Origin: Strigomonas culicis
Taxonomy: Eukaryota > Euglenozoa > Kinetoplastea > Trypanosomatida > Trypanosomatidae
Assembly (NCBI GenBank): GCA_000482145.1
Contig: AUXH01000449.1
Coordinates: 1 to 15,963, forward strand
DNA length: 15,963 nt
Direction: 5' to 3'
Below, piece by piece: positions 1 to 8,200 of this stretch. The translations under genes were made by a program, and so were the position numbers. The notes beneath the pieces were generated by a model, which was not told the DNA's origin, ran no database searches, and saw nothing but the letters and a program-made list of their open reading frames with translations. Positions within the stretch are counted from its first letter, which is position 1. Each line of letters starts with the position of its first letter.

Positions 1-3000
1 CCGGGCCGTCCGCGGCCGCGGCCACGAAGGCGGGGCGGTGGCCGCCCGCCGCGGGCGGCGGCGGCGGCGCCTCCACTGCCGGCGGGGTGCCGGGCGTTGT
101 CTGGAAGAGCGCGTTGAAGGACGTGCGGTACGAGAGCGGCGGCTCGCTGGACATGAAGTTGGACGAGGACACCGGCGGCTGCAGCGGCTCCGCCGCGGGT
201 GCGGCCGCCCCGCCGCGCACGGGGATGGCCGTCCGCCGCGGCTGCTGCACCTCCGGCTCCGCTGGCGGCGGCTGCCGCGGCGGCTCCGGCTCCGGCTCCG
301 GCTCCGGGGCGGTGTGCTTTCCTATTAAGTTCTCGAAGAGCTTCGCGTAGTAGGAGGAGCCGCTGCTCTTCACGGGCGCCGGCTCCGGCTCGCGCGGCGG
401 CGGCGGCGGCGGCGGCACGGGCGCCGCCTCGACCGGTGGGGCCTCCGTCGCTGCCGGCGCCCACGGCTCCACAGGCGGCGCGGCCGCGGGCGCCGCCTCG
501 AGCCCGGTGGGGGCGGGCGGCTCGACGGCCTGCGCGGGGGGCGGCGGCGCCACGACGTCCTCCGGGATCTCGAAGGGGTCGTCCTCGTTGAGGTCGAGCG
601 GCGGCCGCTCCTCCACCTCGTCCTCCGACGGCCGCGTGCGGGACCGCAGCGTGAAGCGGCCGACGGTGACGGCGGCCACCGGCTCCGGCACGGGCATCTG
701 CTGCAGCGCGGCCCGCACGTCGGCGCTGTAGGTGTGCGCGCGGGCCCGCACGGCCAACACGAGCGGGCTCGCCGCGTTCAGGCGCGGGTTCGGCATGCCG
801 CGCTGCAGGTGGTGCAGCAGCACCGTCAGCCGCGCGACCTGCTCGTCCGGCTCCGCGACGGCCTCGTAGCGGCCCTCCTCCAGCACCTCCGACAGCAGTG
901 TGTGCAGCGCCGGTGTGCGGCCGACGTCGCCGTAGACGGTGTGCAGCGAGATGAGCAGCTCCTCTATCTGCAGCGGGTCCAGGCGCAGTGCGCCGGTCTT
1001 GCCGAGCGACGTCTCGATGAAGCCCTGCAGCCAGTGCGTGTCGGGCCGCAGCTTCGCCCAGGGCCGCACGATGGTGAGGTAGCGCACGAGCGTCGGCGGC
1101 ACGACGCGCTCCGCGGTGAGGAGGTCGCGGCCGCCGGCCCGCACAAAGTCGTTGATCTCCTCCACCTGCTCCCCAAAGACCTGCGTGAGCAGCGCGGTCA
1201 AAAAGACGAACTGCTCCGGCGCGACGGAGGCGGCCTTCGCGGCCGTGACTGCCTTCTGCGCGTCGCGGCCCATCGACGGCGTCAGCAGGAGGTACTGCAG
1301 CGTGTCGATGTTCCAGCGCGGCTCCGCGAAGCGCCGGGCGAGGTAGCCGTGAACCGACTCCACGAGCGGTGGTCGGTTGCAGTGCAGCAGCGCGTACACC
1401 TCGTCGGGCGAGAGCAGCGCCTTGGGGCTCTGCAGCTGCGCTACGAGCGCGTGCACCACCGGCTCCTCAATGCGCGCGATGCCGAAGGAGAGCAGGTCGA
1501 GCAGCTGCCGCACAGACAGCTTCGCGTAGTCGGCCGCCGTCAGCACGCTCTCGTCCGCGAAGGCGACGGCGATCATGGAGCGCGTGTAGGGCGAGGCCTC
1601 CGGCTTCATCTGGCGCTGGATGAGCACGTGGGCTTCGTCCAGCCAGGCCGGCGCGTCGCCCACCTTGGAGAAGGTCGCGCAGACGTGCGCGAGCTCGGCC
1701 AGCCGCATCTCGCCCAGGAATGCCTCCGCCTGCACAGAGAGCGCGGCGGCGAGCTCCGGCGTCAGCTGGCGCGAGCGGCGCAGCATGCCGGTGGCCATCG
1801 CGACCTGCGGCGCGTCCAGCCGCTTCATCTCGCGCTTCACGTAGGCGGCGTAGGAGCTGAAGATACTCTTGAAGCGGAGCACGCCGCCCAGCTCGTAGGC
1901 GAAGACCATCGCCGTGATGTCGGCGCTGCTGTCGAGGTAGAGCGGCTTCTTGGGGTTCATGAAGGAGCGCACGCGGGGCTGGTAGTCTTCCAGCACGGCG
2001 CTCACGAGGTTGTACAGCGCGTCGATCTCCTCCATCGTGTAGCGGCTTGCGTCGAGCGAGGTCAGGACGCGGGCGGAGGCGCTGAGGATGTCCGCGAAGT
2101 CGCGGCCGCCGCCGACGGTGGAGTACTGCAGGCTGGTGCGCAGCAGGCGCTGGATGAGCACCATGGGTAGCGGGTCGTACTGGTGCTGCAGGCTGCACGA
2201 CACGAAGAGGGTCGCGAAGTCGTAGCTGCGGAACTGCCCGGTGCGCTCGACGAGTATGTCGAGCACCTCCGCGCAGCCGGTGGCCTCCGCGCGGACCACC
2301 CACGCGTAGATGCGCAGCAGCGCGTGCTGCAGCCGTGGCAGCTCCTCCGGCGTCGTGCTCTTCAGCAGCGTCCTCACCGCCTGCGCGAGGCGGTCCGTGA
2401 CGGAGGCTGGCACGCGGCGGCCGCACTTCTGGAGCACCTTCGCGCTGATCTCCACGATCGCCCACGCGTTGGGCGGCATCGCCGAGGAGGACACCATGGA
2501 CGTGAAGAGCTCGCGCAGCAGGTTCTCCACCGTGGTGAAGGCACGCTCGTAGTTCTCCTCCGGCCGCATGCGCAGCAGCGAGAGCACGGCCTGCAGGCGC
2601 TGGAGCGGCTGCGCCTGGGCGTCCTCCGCCTGCCGCACGAGCTTGTTCAGCAGCAGCGCCGCGAGGGCCGTGTCAGGCGCCACGTCGAAGAAGCCCAGTA
2701 CCTGCGAGAGCGCAATCGCGTTGCCGCCCTGCTCCATCCACGCGTTGATGCTGCTCTTGGGCACCTCCGCGTCGAGGAAGCGCTGCGCCTCCTGTCGGGC
2801 AAGGTGGAACTGGCTCTTGCCACGGAAGCGGTTCTTCAGCCGCGACGCGCGCTGCATGAACTCCGTCCGCGCGTGGGTGCTTGCCGGGTGCGAATGGCTC
2901 GGATCGTGCTGCTGGAACGCAGCGGGCGCACCGCGGCTTCTGCTGCTCGGGTCGGTGAACAGATTGCGGCCAAACCCATTGCTGCGCTGCTGCAGACGGA

Positions 3001-3019
3001 CACGCGCGCGATGTAGCAT
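1..3019 (-). CDS. Large helical-repeat protein with proline-rich C-terminus, possibly mitochondrial (partial, 3' end outside window)
   Basis: The frame is open from an ATG at 3019 to the window edge, giving 1006 codons with no stop, so the protein continues beyond base 1. I do not recognise a named family. The N-terminus (MLHRARVRLQQRSNGFGRNL) is Arg-rich without acidic residues for about 22 residues, which suggests a mitochondrial presequence. Residues ~55-800 are almost entirely amphipathic helices, e.g. the stretches near 'LAELAHVCATFSKV' and 'LSVRQLLDLLSFGIARI', recalling the helical repeats of organellar RNA-binding FASTK/HPR-type proteins. This is an inference from pattern, not a domain match. 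From ~797 an acidic linker leads into a Pro/Ala/Glu-rich tail with a run of seven prolines and a (PE)n tract, which is unusual for such proteins. No RAP domain is visible, but the true C-terminus is missing. The start is supported by a candidate trans-splice acceptor 38 nt upstream. Confidence 0.82.
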   Translation of the reverse strand, partial: MLHRARVRLQQRSNGFGRNLFTDPSSRSRGAPAAFQQHDPSHSHPASTHARTEFMQRASRLKNRFRGKSQFHLARQEAQRFLDAEVPKSSINAWMEQGGNAIALSQVLGFFDVAPDTALAALLLNKLVRQAEDAQAQPLQRLQAVLSLLRMRPEENYERAFTTVENLLRELFTSMVSSSAMPPNAWAIVEISAKVLQKCGRRVPASVTDRLAQAVRTLLKSTTPEELPRLQHALLRIYAWVVRAEATGCAEVLDILVERTGQFRSYDFATLFVSCSLQHQYDPLPMVLIQRLLRTSLQYSTVGGGRDFADILSASARVLTSLDASRYTMEEIDALYNLVSAVLEDYQPRVRSFMNPKKPLYLDSSADITAMVFAYELGGVLRFKSIFSSYAAYVKREMKRLDAPQVAMATGMLRRSRQLTPELAAALSVQAEAFLGEMRLAELAHVCATFSKVGDAPAWLDEAHVLIQRQMKPEASPYTRSMIAVAFADESVLTAADYAKLSVRQLLDLLSFGIARIEEPVVHALVAQLQSPKALLSPDEVYALLHCNRPPLVESVHGYLARRFAEPRWNIDTLQYLLLTPSMGRDAQKAVTAAKAASVAPEQFVFLTALLTQVFGEQVEEINDFVRAGGRDLLTAERVVPPTLVRYLTIVRPWAKLRPDTHWLQGFIETSLGKTGALRLDPLQIEELLISLHTVYGDVGRTPALHTLLSEVLEEGRYEAVAEPDEQVARLTVLLHHLQRGMPNPRLNAASPLVLAVRARAHTYSADVRAALQQMPVPEPVAAVTVGRFTLRSRTRPSEDEVEERPPLDLNEDDPFEIPEDVVAPPPPAQAVEPPAPTGLEAAPAAAPPVEPWAPAATEAPPVEAAPVPPPPPPPREPEPAPVKSSGSSYYAKLFENLIGKHTAPEPEPEPEPPRQPPPAEPEVQQPRRTAIPVRGGAAAPAAEPLQPPVSSSNFMSSEPPLSYRTSFNALFQTTPGTPPAVEAPPPPPAAGGHRPAFVAAAADGP
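282..305. repeat. Four tandem GGCTCC hexamers, coding for (PE)n on the minus strand
   Basis: Four exact copies of GGCTCC lie end to end on the plus strand. On the coding (minus) strand they read GAGCCG and produce a Pro-Glu repeat in the proline-rich tail of the partial gene. As an in-frame hexamer microsatellite, its length may vary between strains. Confidence 0.85.
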
Positions 3020-3056
3020 CTTTTACCCTTTTAGGTGCTACTGTAAATCTATAGTC

Positions 3057-3080
3057 CTACAAGGACAGGAATAAAAGGAA
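3057..3080 (-). promoter_or_regulatory. Candidate polypyrimidine tract and trans-splice acceptor for the helical-repeat gene
   Basis: On the minus strand a pyrimidine-rich run (TTCCTTTTATTCC...) ends in the first AG, at plus bases 3058-3057. The implied leader is 37 nt and has no upstream ATG before the start at 3019. This is the kinetoplastid spliced-leader acceptor pattern; mapping by sequence alone is approximate. Confidence 0.6.
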
Positions 3081-3227
3081 CCACGATAACAACGAAAAAA
3101 GAATCTATGACTGATAGTAAAACAAAAAGTATATATGGATATAGCTATAAACAAAACAACAACACCAAAAACACCAAAAAAAATATTTCTTTTTTTTTGT
3201 AACAGGAAAACAGTAGAATATAATTTA

Positions 3228-3249
3228 GGGAGGGGGAGGGGTGAGGGGG
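3228..3249 (+). other. Potential G-quadruplex motif (C-rich tract on the transcribed strand)
   Basis: Four G-runs of 3, 5, 4 and 5 bases are separated by spacers of 1, 1 and 3 bases, fitting the intramolecular G-quadruplex consensus. The runs lie on the plus strand, which is the template strand for these genes, so the RNA carries a C-rich pyrimidine tract. It lies in the spacer between kinase and helical-repeat gene, about 170 nt upstream of the proposed acceptor. Whether it folds in vivo is unknown. Confidence 0.55.
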
Positions 3250-3501
3250 AGGAAATTGGAATAGGGGAAAAACACATCACAAAACACTCTAAATACACAC
3301 ACTCACCCACGCAAATAAAAAACCCAAAAAAACAGTAAGCATCACAAAAAAAAATAAGCACACAAAAAAGAGGTATAAATAATATAAACAGGAAAAAAAT
3401 GCCATAAAAGATGTCGAAAACTATATTTAGGGCGTGTTCAGCAATACAATACATTATTTTTTGTTTGTTGGTTCGGGATGCGTACTCCTTGTGCCACACC
3501 C

Positions 3502-4833
3502 TCAGAACGGCATGCGACCGCCGTTGTCACCTGGCAGGTCGACGTAGTGGCCGTCTAAGCTCCACAGCCCCTTCCTGGCCCTCACGGGGGTCTTGCGCTC
3601 CTTGTCCTGGCTGCCGATGCCGCGCGCTGCGTTGTAGCGCGCGACCATCTCGCTGGCGGTGCGGGTCGTCGCGTGCTGGCGGTGCGCCTGCGCCTCTTTC
3701 GCCTGGATGTGGCGCCGGACCTGCTCGTACACGGCCGCCGCGTCCTCGCTGTCCTCACTGCGCGACGGCGTGAGCGCGGACGTGCTGGTGCTGTGCGTGG
3801 CGCCGCCGCCGCCGCCGCCGCGCGCCAGCGGCCGCACCTCGCGCGAGTTCTCGCTGCTGAGCGGCTTCGGCGGCGGCGTCGCGCGCGGCGGGGCCGGGGC
3901 GCCCGCCGCCAGCCACGCGTGCCGCAGCAGCTCCGCCGCGGTCGGCCGCTGGCGCCGGTCGTACGTGAGGCACAGCCGCAGAAAGCCCTGCAGGTCGGCG
4001 GAGGCGGCGCTGCTCGGCGGCAGCGCGGGCGGCGTCGCCGCGCCCTCCACGATGGCAAACATGACCGCGGCCGTATTGCGCAGCTGCCCGCCGAACGGCT
4101 TCTCGCCGGTGAGCATCTCGAAGAGCGTGACGCCAAGGCTCCAGATGTCCGCGCGCGTCGTGTAGCCGCGGCTGCGGCAGGACGGGCTGCGCGTGCTCTG
4201 GCGCCCGTCCCCCTCCGCCGCGCTGCTGTCGCTCAGCGGCGACCCGCCGCTGCCGCTGTGGATGACCTCCGGCGCCATGTACCACGGCGTGCCGACGGTT
4301 GTCTGCATGAAGGAGTCCGTCCCCGCGAGCATGGCCGAGGCGCCGAAGTCCGTCAGCTTACAGCGGCCGTCCGGCGTGAGCAGGATGTTGCCGGGCTTGA
4401 TGTCGCGGTGGCACACGCGCACCGTGTCGTGCAGGTAGCACAGCCCCTCCAGCATGTCGCGCACGTAGCGGCGCGCGACCGCCTCGCGCAGCGGCCCCGC
4501 GTGCCGCAGCAGCCGCTCCAGCGACCCGCCGCCGACGTACTCCATCAGGATCTCGACCCCCGCGACGCTGCGGCGCGCGCCGAGGTACGCGACGAGCCGC
4601 TCGTGGTGGATCTGCTGCATCACGCGCAGCTCGCGCAGCACCTGCGCCGGCTCGTCCACAGACGGCTGCCCGTGCATCGCCTCGTCCTCGCTGAGGCGCG
4701 TCGGCTCCACGAAGGAGATCTCCTTGATCGCCACAAAGGCGCCGGTGTCATCGTCGAAGCCGAGGTAGACGACGCCGCGCGCCCCGATACCTAGCTTTTT
4801 GTGTAGTCTGCGAATGGACTCTAATTGGTTCAT
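3502..4833 (-). CDS. Ser/Thr protein kinase, STE11/MEKK-like
   Basis: This 443-residue protein has a complete eukaryotic kinase domain at ~11-308: Gly-rich loop GIGARG (15-20), VAIK lysine K37, αC glutamate probably E68, catalytic loop HRDIKPGN (D144, N149), DFG (162-164), GTPWYMAPE (181-189), DIWSLG (229-234) and the subdomain XI arginine R296. The activation-segment wording resembles STE-group (MEKK-like) kinases; NEK or other groups are less likely. All catalytic residues are present, so it should be active. Two features stand out. A ~30-residue Ser/Gly/Arg-rich insert (193-222) sits between APE and subdomain IX. The domain also begins almost at the N-terminus, leaving no N-terminal regulatory region. 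The ~135-residue tail has a polyglycine run, Ser/Thr-rich sequence and a charged helix near 355-400, and may serve regulation or docking. The ATG at 4833 follows an 87-nt leader without another ATG. Confidence 0.95.
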   Translation of the reverse strand: MNQLESIRRLHKKLGIGARGVVYLGFDDDTGAFVAIKEISFVEPTRLSEDEAMHGQPSVDEPAQVLRELRVMQQIHHERLVAYLGARRSVAGVEILMEYVGGGSLERLLRHAGPLREAVARRYVRDMLEGLCYLHDTVRVCHRDIKPGNILLTPDGRCKLTDFGASAMLAGTDSFMQTTVGTPWYMAPEVIHSGSGGSPLSDSSAAEGDGRQSTRSPSCRSRGYTTRADIWSLGVTLFEMLTGEKPFGGQLRNTAAVMFAIVEGAATPPALPPSSAASADLQGFLRLCLTYDRRQRPTAAELLRHAWLAAGAPAPPRATPPPKPLSSENSREVRPLARGGGGGGATHSTSTSALTPSRSEDSEDAAAVYEQVRRHIQAKEAQAHRQHATTRTASEMVARYNAARGIGSQDKERKTPVRARKGLWSLDGHYVDLPGDNGGRMPF

Positions 4834-5287
4834 ACCCTACCGTACACGGAGACGCAATCCTCTACGGAGAGTGCCACGTTCAATAGGCGTGAACCGCTCT
4901 AACACCGACTGCACTACTATCTGTCACAAGGAAAAGAAAAGAAGGGAGAGAGAAAGGAAGTTTTTTTTTAAATGCTTGATTTTATGGCAGCTGAGGGAAA
5001 CAAATAGAGGACTGCAAACATACAGTTGCATGCTACAGTGTACATAGTGTGGCTCTTTCCTAATGGTTTCCTTATGTGTTTTGTATGTATGTAGGTGAGT
5101 AGTTCTATGAGAGTAATGGTGGAAACACCAGTCGGGACAAAAAAATGAAAGGAAACGAACAACTAAAACGAATCCAAAAAAAAAAATAATGATCACTATA
5201 CAAAGAAAAAAAAGAACACCGTTGTCATCTACGCTTGCAACGCGTACGTGTCGTGCTCTATAAACGTGGGGCCGCACGGCGTCGCTC
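4834..5287. other. Intergenic spacer between NPHP4 and the kinase gene
   Basis: The half nearest the kinase (to about 4960) holds its leader and splice tract. The rest (4965-5287) is AT-rich 3' UTR-like sequence downstream of the NPHP4 stop, with A-runs on the plus strand. Minus-strand open frames here (117 and 64 codons) are rich in Phe/Ser/His from low-complexity sequence and look non-coding. Confidence 0.7.
4921..4960 (-). promoter_or_regulatory. Candidate polypyrimidine tract and trans-splice acceptor for the kinase gene
   Basis: The minus strand has about 33 nearly uninterrupted pyrimidines followed by TTGTGACAG, with the AG at plus bases 4922-4921. The next in-phase element is the kinase ATG, 87 nt downstream, with no earlier ATG. 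This is one of the clearest acceptor patterns in the window. Confidence 0.7.
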
Positions 5288-8200
5288 TCAGACGACCCGC
5301 ACCACGGGGTGCGCCCGCACGACGATCTGCAGGTAGTACGACTCTATCGTCTTGTCCTCCTTGTTGTTGATGAAGAGCCACATGGGCCAGCGGCCCTCCA
5401 TCTGACCGGGCGGCAGCGACAGCATGTCGAACTGCAGCGACACGAACTGCGAGTCGCCGGGCGCGAGCGCGAAGCGGGACGGCGAGACGCGGAGCTGGAA
5501 CTTGTAGTTGTGCTGCACGGTGAAGACGTCCTCCAGGTCGCCGTGGTTCACAAAGTTGAGGCGGCGGAACACCGGCTGCCGGACCTCCGCGAGGCTCAGC
5601 TCGATCACCTGCGTGTAGGTCGGCGTCGGGTACGCGGCCGGAATGGTCAGAACCGTCTTCTTCAGCGTGTCCTGCGTGAGCGTGTGCAGCAGCGCCGTCT
5701 GCAGCCCCACCTCGCGCGGCCGCACGCGCAGGATGTAGGACGGTCCGCGCCGCGTCACCTCGATGGCGGGGTTGCTGCAGTAGAGGTCCTCCGTGCCGTC
5801 CGCCGGCAGGCCGAGTGCGGTCGTCTGGCCCCAGTACACCTCCCGCGTCGTCACGCACTCGCACGCGTAGACGCAGATCTCCCACGTCTCGTACACGCGG
5901 CTCAGCTCGCGGTCGTAGAAGAGGGTCACGTAGTCCGTGCGCTGCGTGCCCGTCTCGCGCGGGACGGTGGTGTGGATGCACGCCTCCTCCCACGCGGTGA
6001 GGTGCGTCTGTGTGACCGCGTCGAGCGCCGCGCCGGTCTCCACCGTCGTCTCCGCGGACGACGTCGCGACGTAGCAGCAGAGGTCGCCCATGCGCTGCAG
6101 CAGCTCCGCCTGGCTGCACTGCGCGGGCAGCGCCGCCGCCGAGAACACGCGCGAGATGGCGCGCTTCGTCAGCTCCGTCCCCGCGGCGCCGTACAGCTCG
6201 TAGCGGCGGTCCACCAGCGGCAGCGACACCCGCGCGCTCACCTCCACGCGGAGGATGAGCTCGCGCCGCTCCGTGTACACCTTCGCGACGACGAGCACCA
6301 GGTCCTTGCTCTCGTCCTGCCGCGCGACGTCGTCGGCGGTGAAGCGCAGGACGAGCGGCAGCGACGCGCGCTCGCGCGGCCCCAGCGTGAAGTTGGGCTG
6401 CGGCGCGGCGAACACATCCACGTCGCGGGGGTCAATCTCGACGAAGAACTGCACGGGGGTGGAGAAGGGGTTCACGAAGGGCACCTGGACCGTCTCCGGG
6501 CGGTACGCGATGGCGAGCACGTCAACGCGCGTCGTGAGCCGCTGCACCAGCGCCTTGGCGATGCGCGTCGACTTGGCCTCGTCGCGCTTGTTCTCGACGT
6601 AGCGCAGGCGGTACTCCATATCCGCCTGCTGCTCTGCCGCATGCACATGGGCGCCGGGGACGCCCGGCAGCGCGGGCGAGCCGCTGCCCTCGCGCTGCAG
6701 CGTGCTCTTGAGATACTCCACGCGGCGGCGGTGCAGGTCATCGCTGCTCTCCGGCTGCTGCTGCTGCTGCGGCGCTGCGTCCGCCGCAGGGGCGGGCGCG
6801 TCTGCCCTGCCGTCATCCGCCGTCGCGGCCACCTTGTCTGCGTGCTTGATCTTCTTCGCGACGATGAGCCGCGTGTTGGTGCTCGGCTCGTGCAGCACGG
6901 TGGTCTTGATGGGCCTGCCGCCCTCCGGCGCGACGCCCACGGTGAAGAGCGTGAGGTGGAGCTGGCCCGCCTGTCGCACCATCGGGAACACCTGCGGCGG
7001 CACGACCTCGGCCGTCATGTGCAGGTCGCGCTGCAGCATCAGGTCCATCGCGGCCACCGCGCACTCCGCGTTGTACGGCCGGTGGAAGTGCGCGAGCGGC
7101 AGCTGCGCGGTCGCCACGTAGAACATGGTCAGCGCGTCGTACACGTGCAGGTACAGCACGGCGTGCCCGCTGCCCTCCTTGAACTTCACCATCGAGGCGT
7201 CCTCGAGGGCCGAGAGGGGCTCGCACCACACAAAGCCGCCGCCGCGGTCGCGGCTCGTGAGCCGGAAGCTCTCACACACGTCCGTCTTCTCGACGGAGTC
7301 CGTGCGGACGGGTCCCGCCTGCTGGTACGGCAGCGAGCCGAAGGAGAAGAGCAGGCACACGTCCGCGGGCGCGGGCAGCGAGGTGTCAAGCGTGAGCCCG
7401 TCCACGCGGAAGCCGTAGAGCGACGCGGGCAGCACGCCGACCGCGGCGCTGGCGTCGTTCAGCAGCGCGCCGGTGACGGGGTGCAGGATGGACTGCAGAC
7501 CCTCCTGCATCTTGCGCCGCGCCGCCCACGAGACGGCGACCGGCCGCGGCAGCAGGTCGACCAGCTCCACCGGCGCGTCCGCCAGCCGCTGGCTCACGCG
7601 CTCCTGCGCGGCCGGCGAGAGGCCCGGGTGCGGGCCGCCGGTGCCGCGCCGCATGAGCTCGTCCTGCGCCTCGCGCACCTTGCGCAGCTCCTCCATGATG
7701 CCGCAGAGCAGCTTGAAGACGCCCTCGTCGGCGGCGCCGCCGCGGGCCTCCCGGATGATCTCCGGGATGTTCGCGTAGGTGCCGGCTGGCGGCGCGGCGT
7801 ACGCCCCGTATGCGGCCGCCGCCGGCGGCGCGCCCAGCAGCGGCGCGGCGGACGGGGCCCCGTCGACGAGTGGCGTCGCCGCGGCGGGGCCGAGCGGCGG
7901 CGGCTCGTCGCCGCTCGGCGGGGGCGCCGCGTAGCCGAGCAGCTGAGCCCACGGCGCCGCGGCCTCCGCCGCCGGCGGCGCGGACGGCGGGCGCAGGTCC
8001 AGCACGCCCGGCGGCGCCGCCGTAGGTGCACCGGCCGGGACCGGCGCGGCCGCCGCCACGGTCGCCGGAACGGCGGTGTCGTGGTACTCGATGGTGAGGG
8101 TCATGGCGATGGGCACGCGGCCGTACGGCGCGGAGGCGTCCAGCATGACGAGCCGCGCGTCCTCGCAGGAGAAGGGGCCGCGCAGCGCCGGCAGGTTCTC

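Larger units (their letters stand above)
3020..3501. other. Intergenic spacer between the kinase gene and the helical-repeat gene
   Basis: This AT-rich, low-complexity spacer has many A-tracts on the plus strand. It would hold the 3' UTR of the kinase and the 5' leader of the downstream gene. The distinctive elements are a G-run cluster at 3228-3249 and the candidate splice acceptor at 3057-3058. The open frames of 67 to 153 codons here are low in complexity and look non-coding. I see no RNA gene. Confidence 0.7.

Noticed and set aside
734..2170. 478-codon plus-strand open frame opposite the helical-repeat gene
   Set aside because: Its Arg/His/Val-rich translation has no domain pattern, it has no splice signal on the plus strand, and it follows from GC-rich codons of the minus-strand gene.
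3038..3499. 153-codon minus-strand frame, Phe/Ile/Cys-rich, in the spacer after the kinase
   Set aside because: It translates T-rich low-complexity spacer, overlaps the pyrimidine tract of the next gene and has codon use unlike the neighbouring genes.
3673..4794. 373-codon plus-strand open frame opposite the kinase
   Set aside because: The minus strand encodes an intact kinase with all catalytic motifs; the antisense translation is Arg/Ala/Leu low-complexity.
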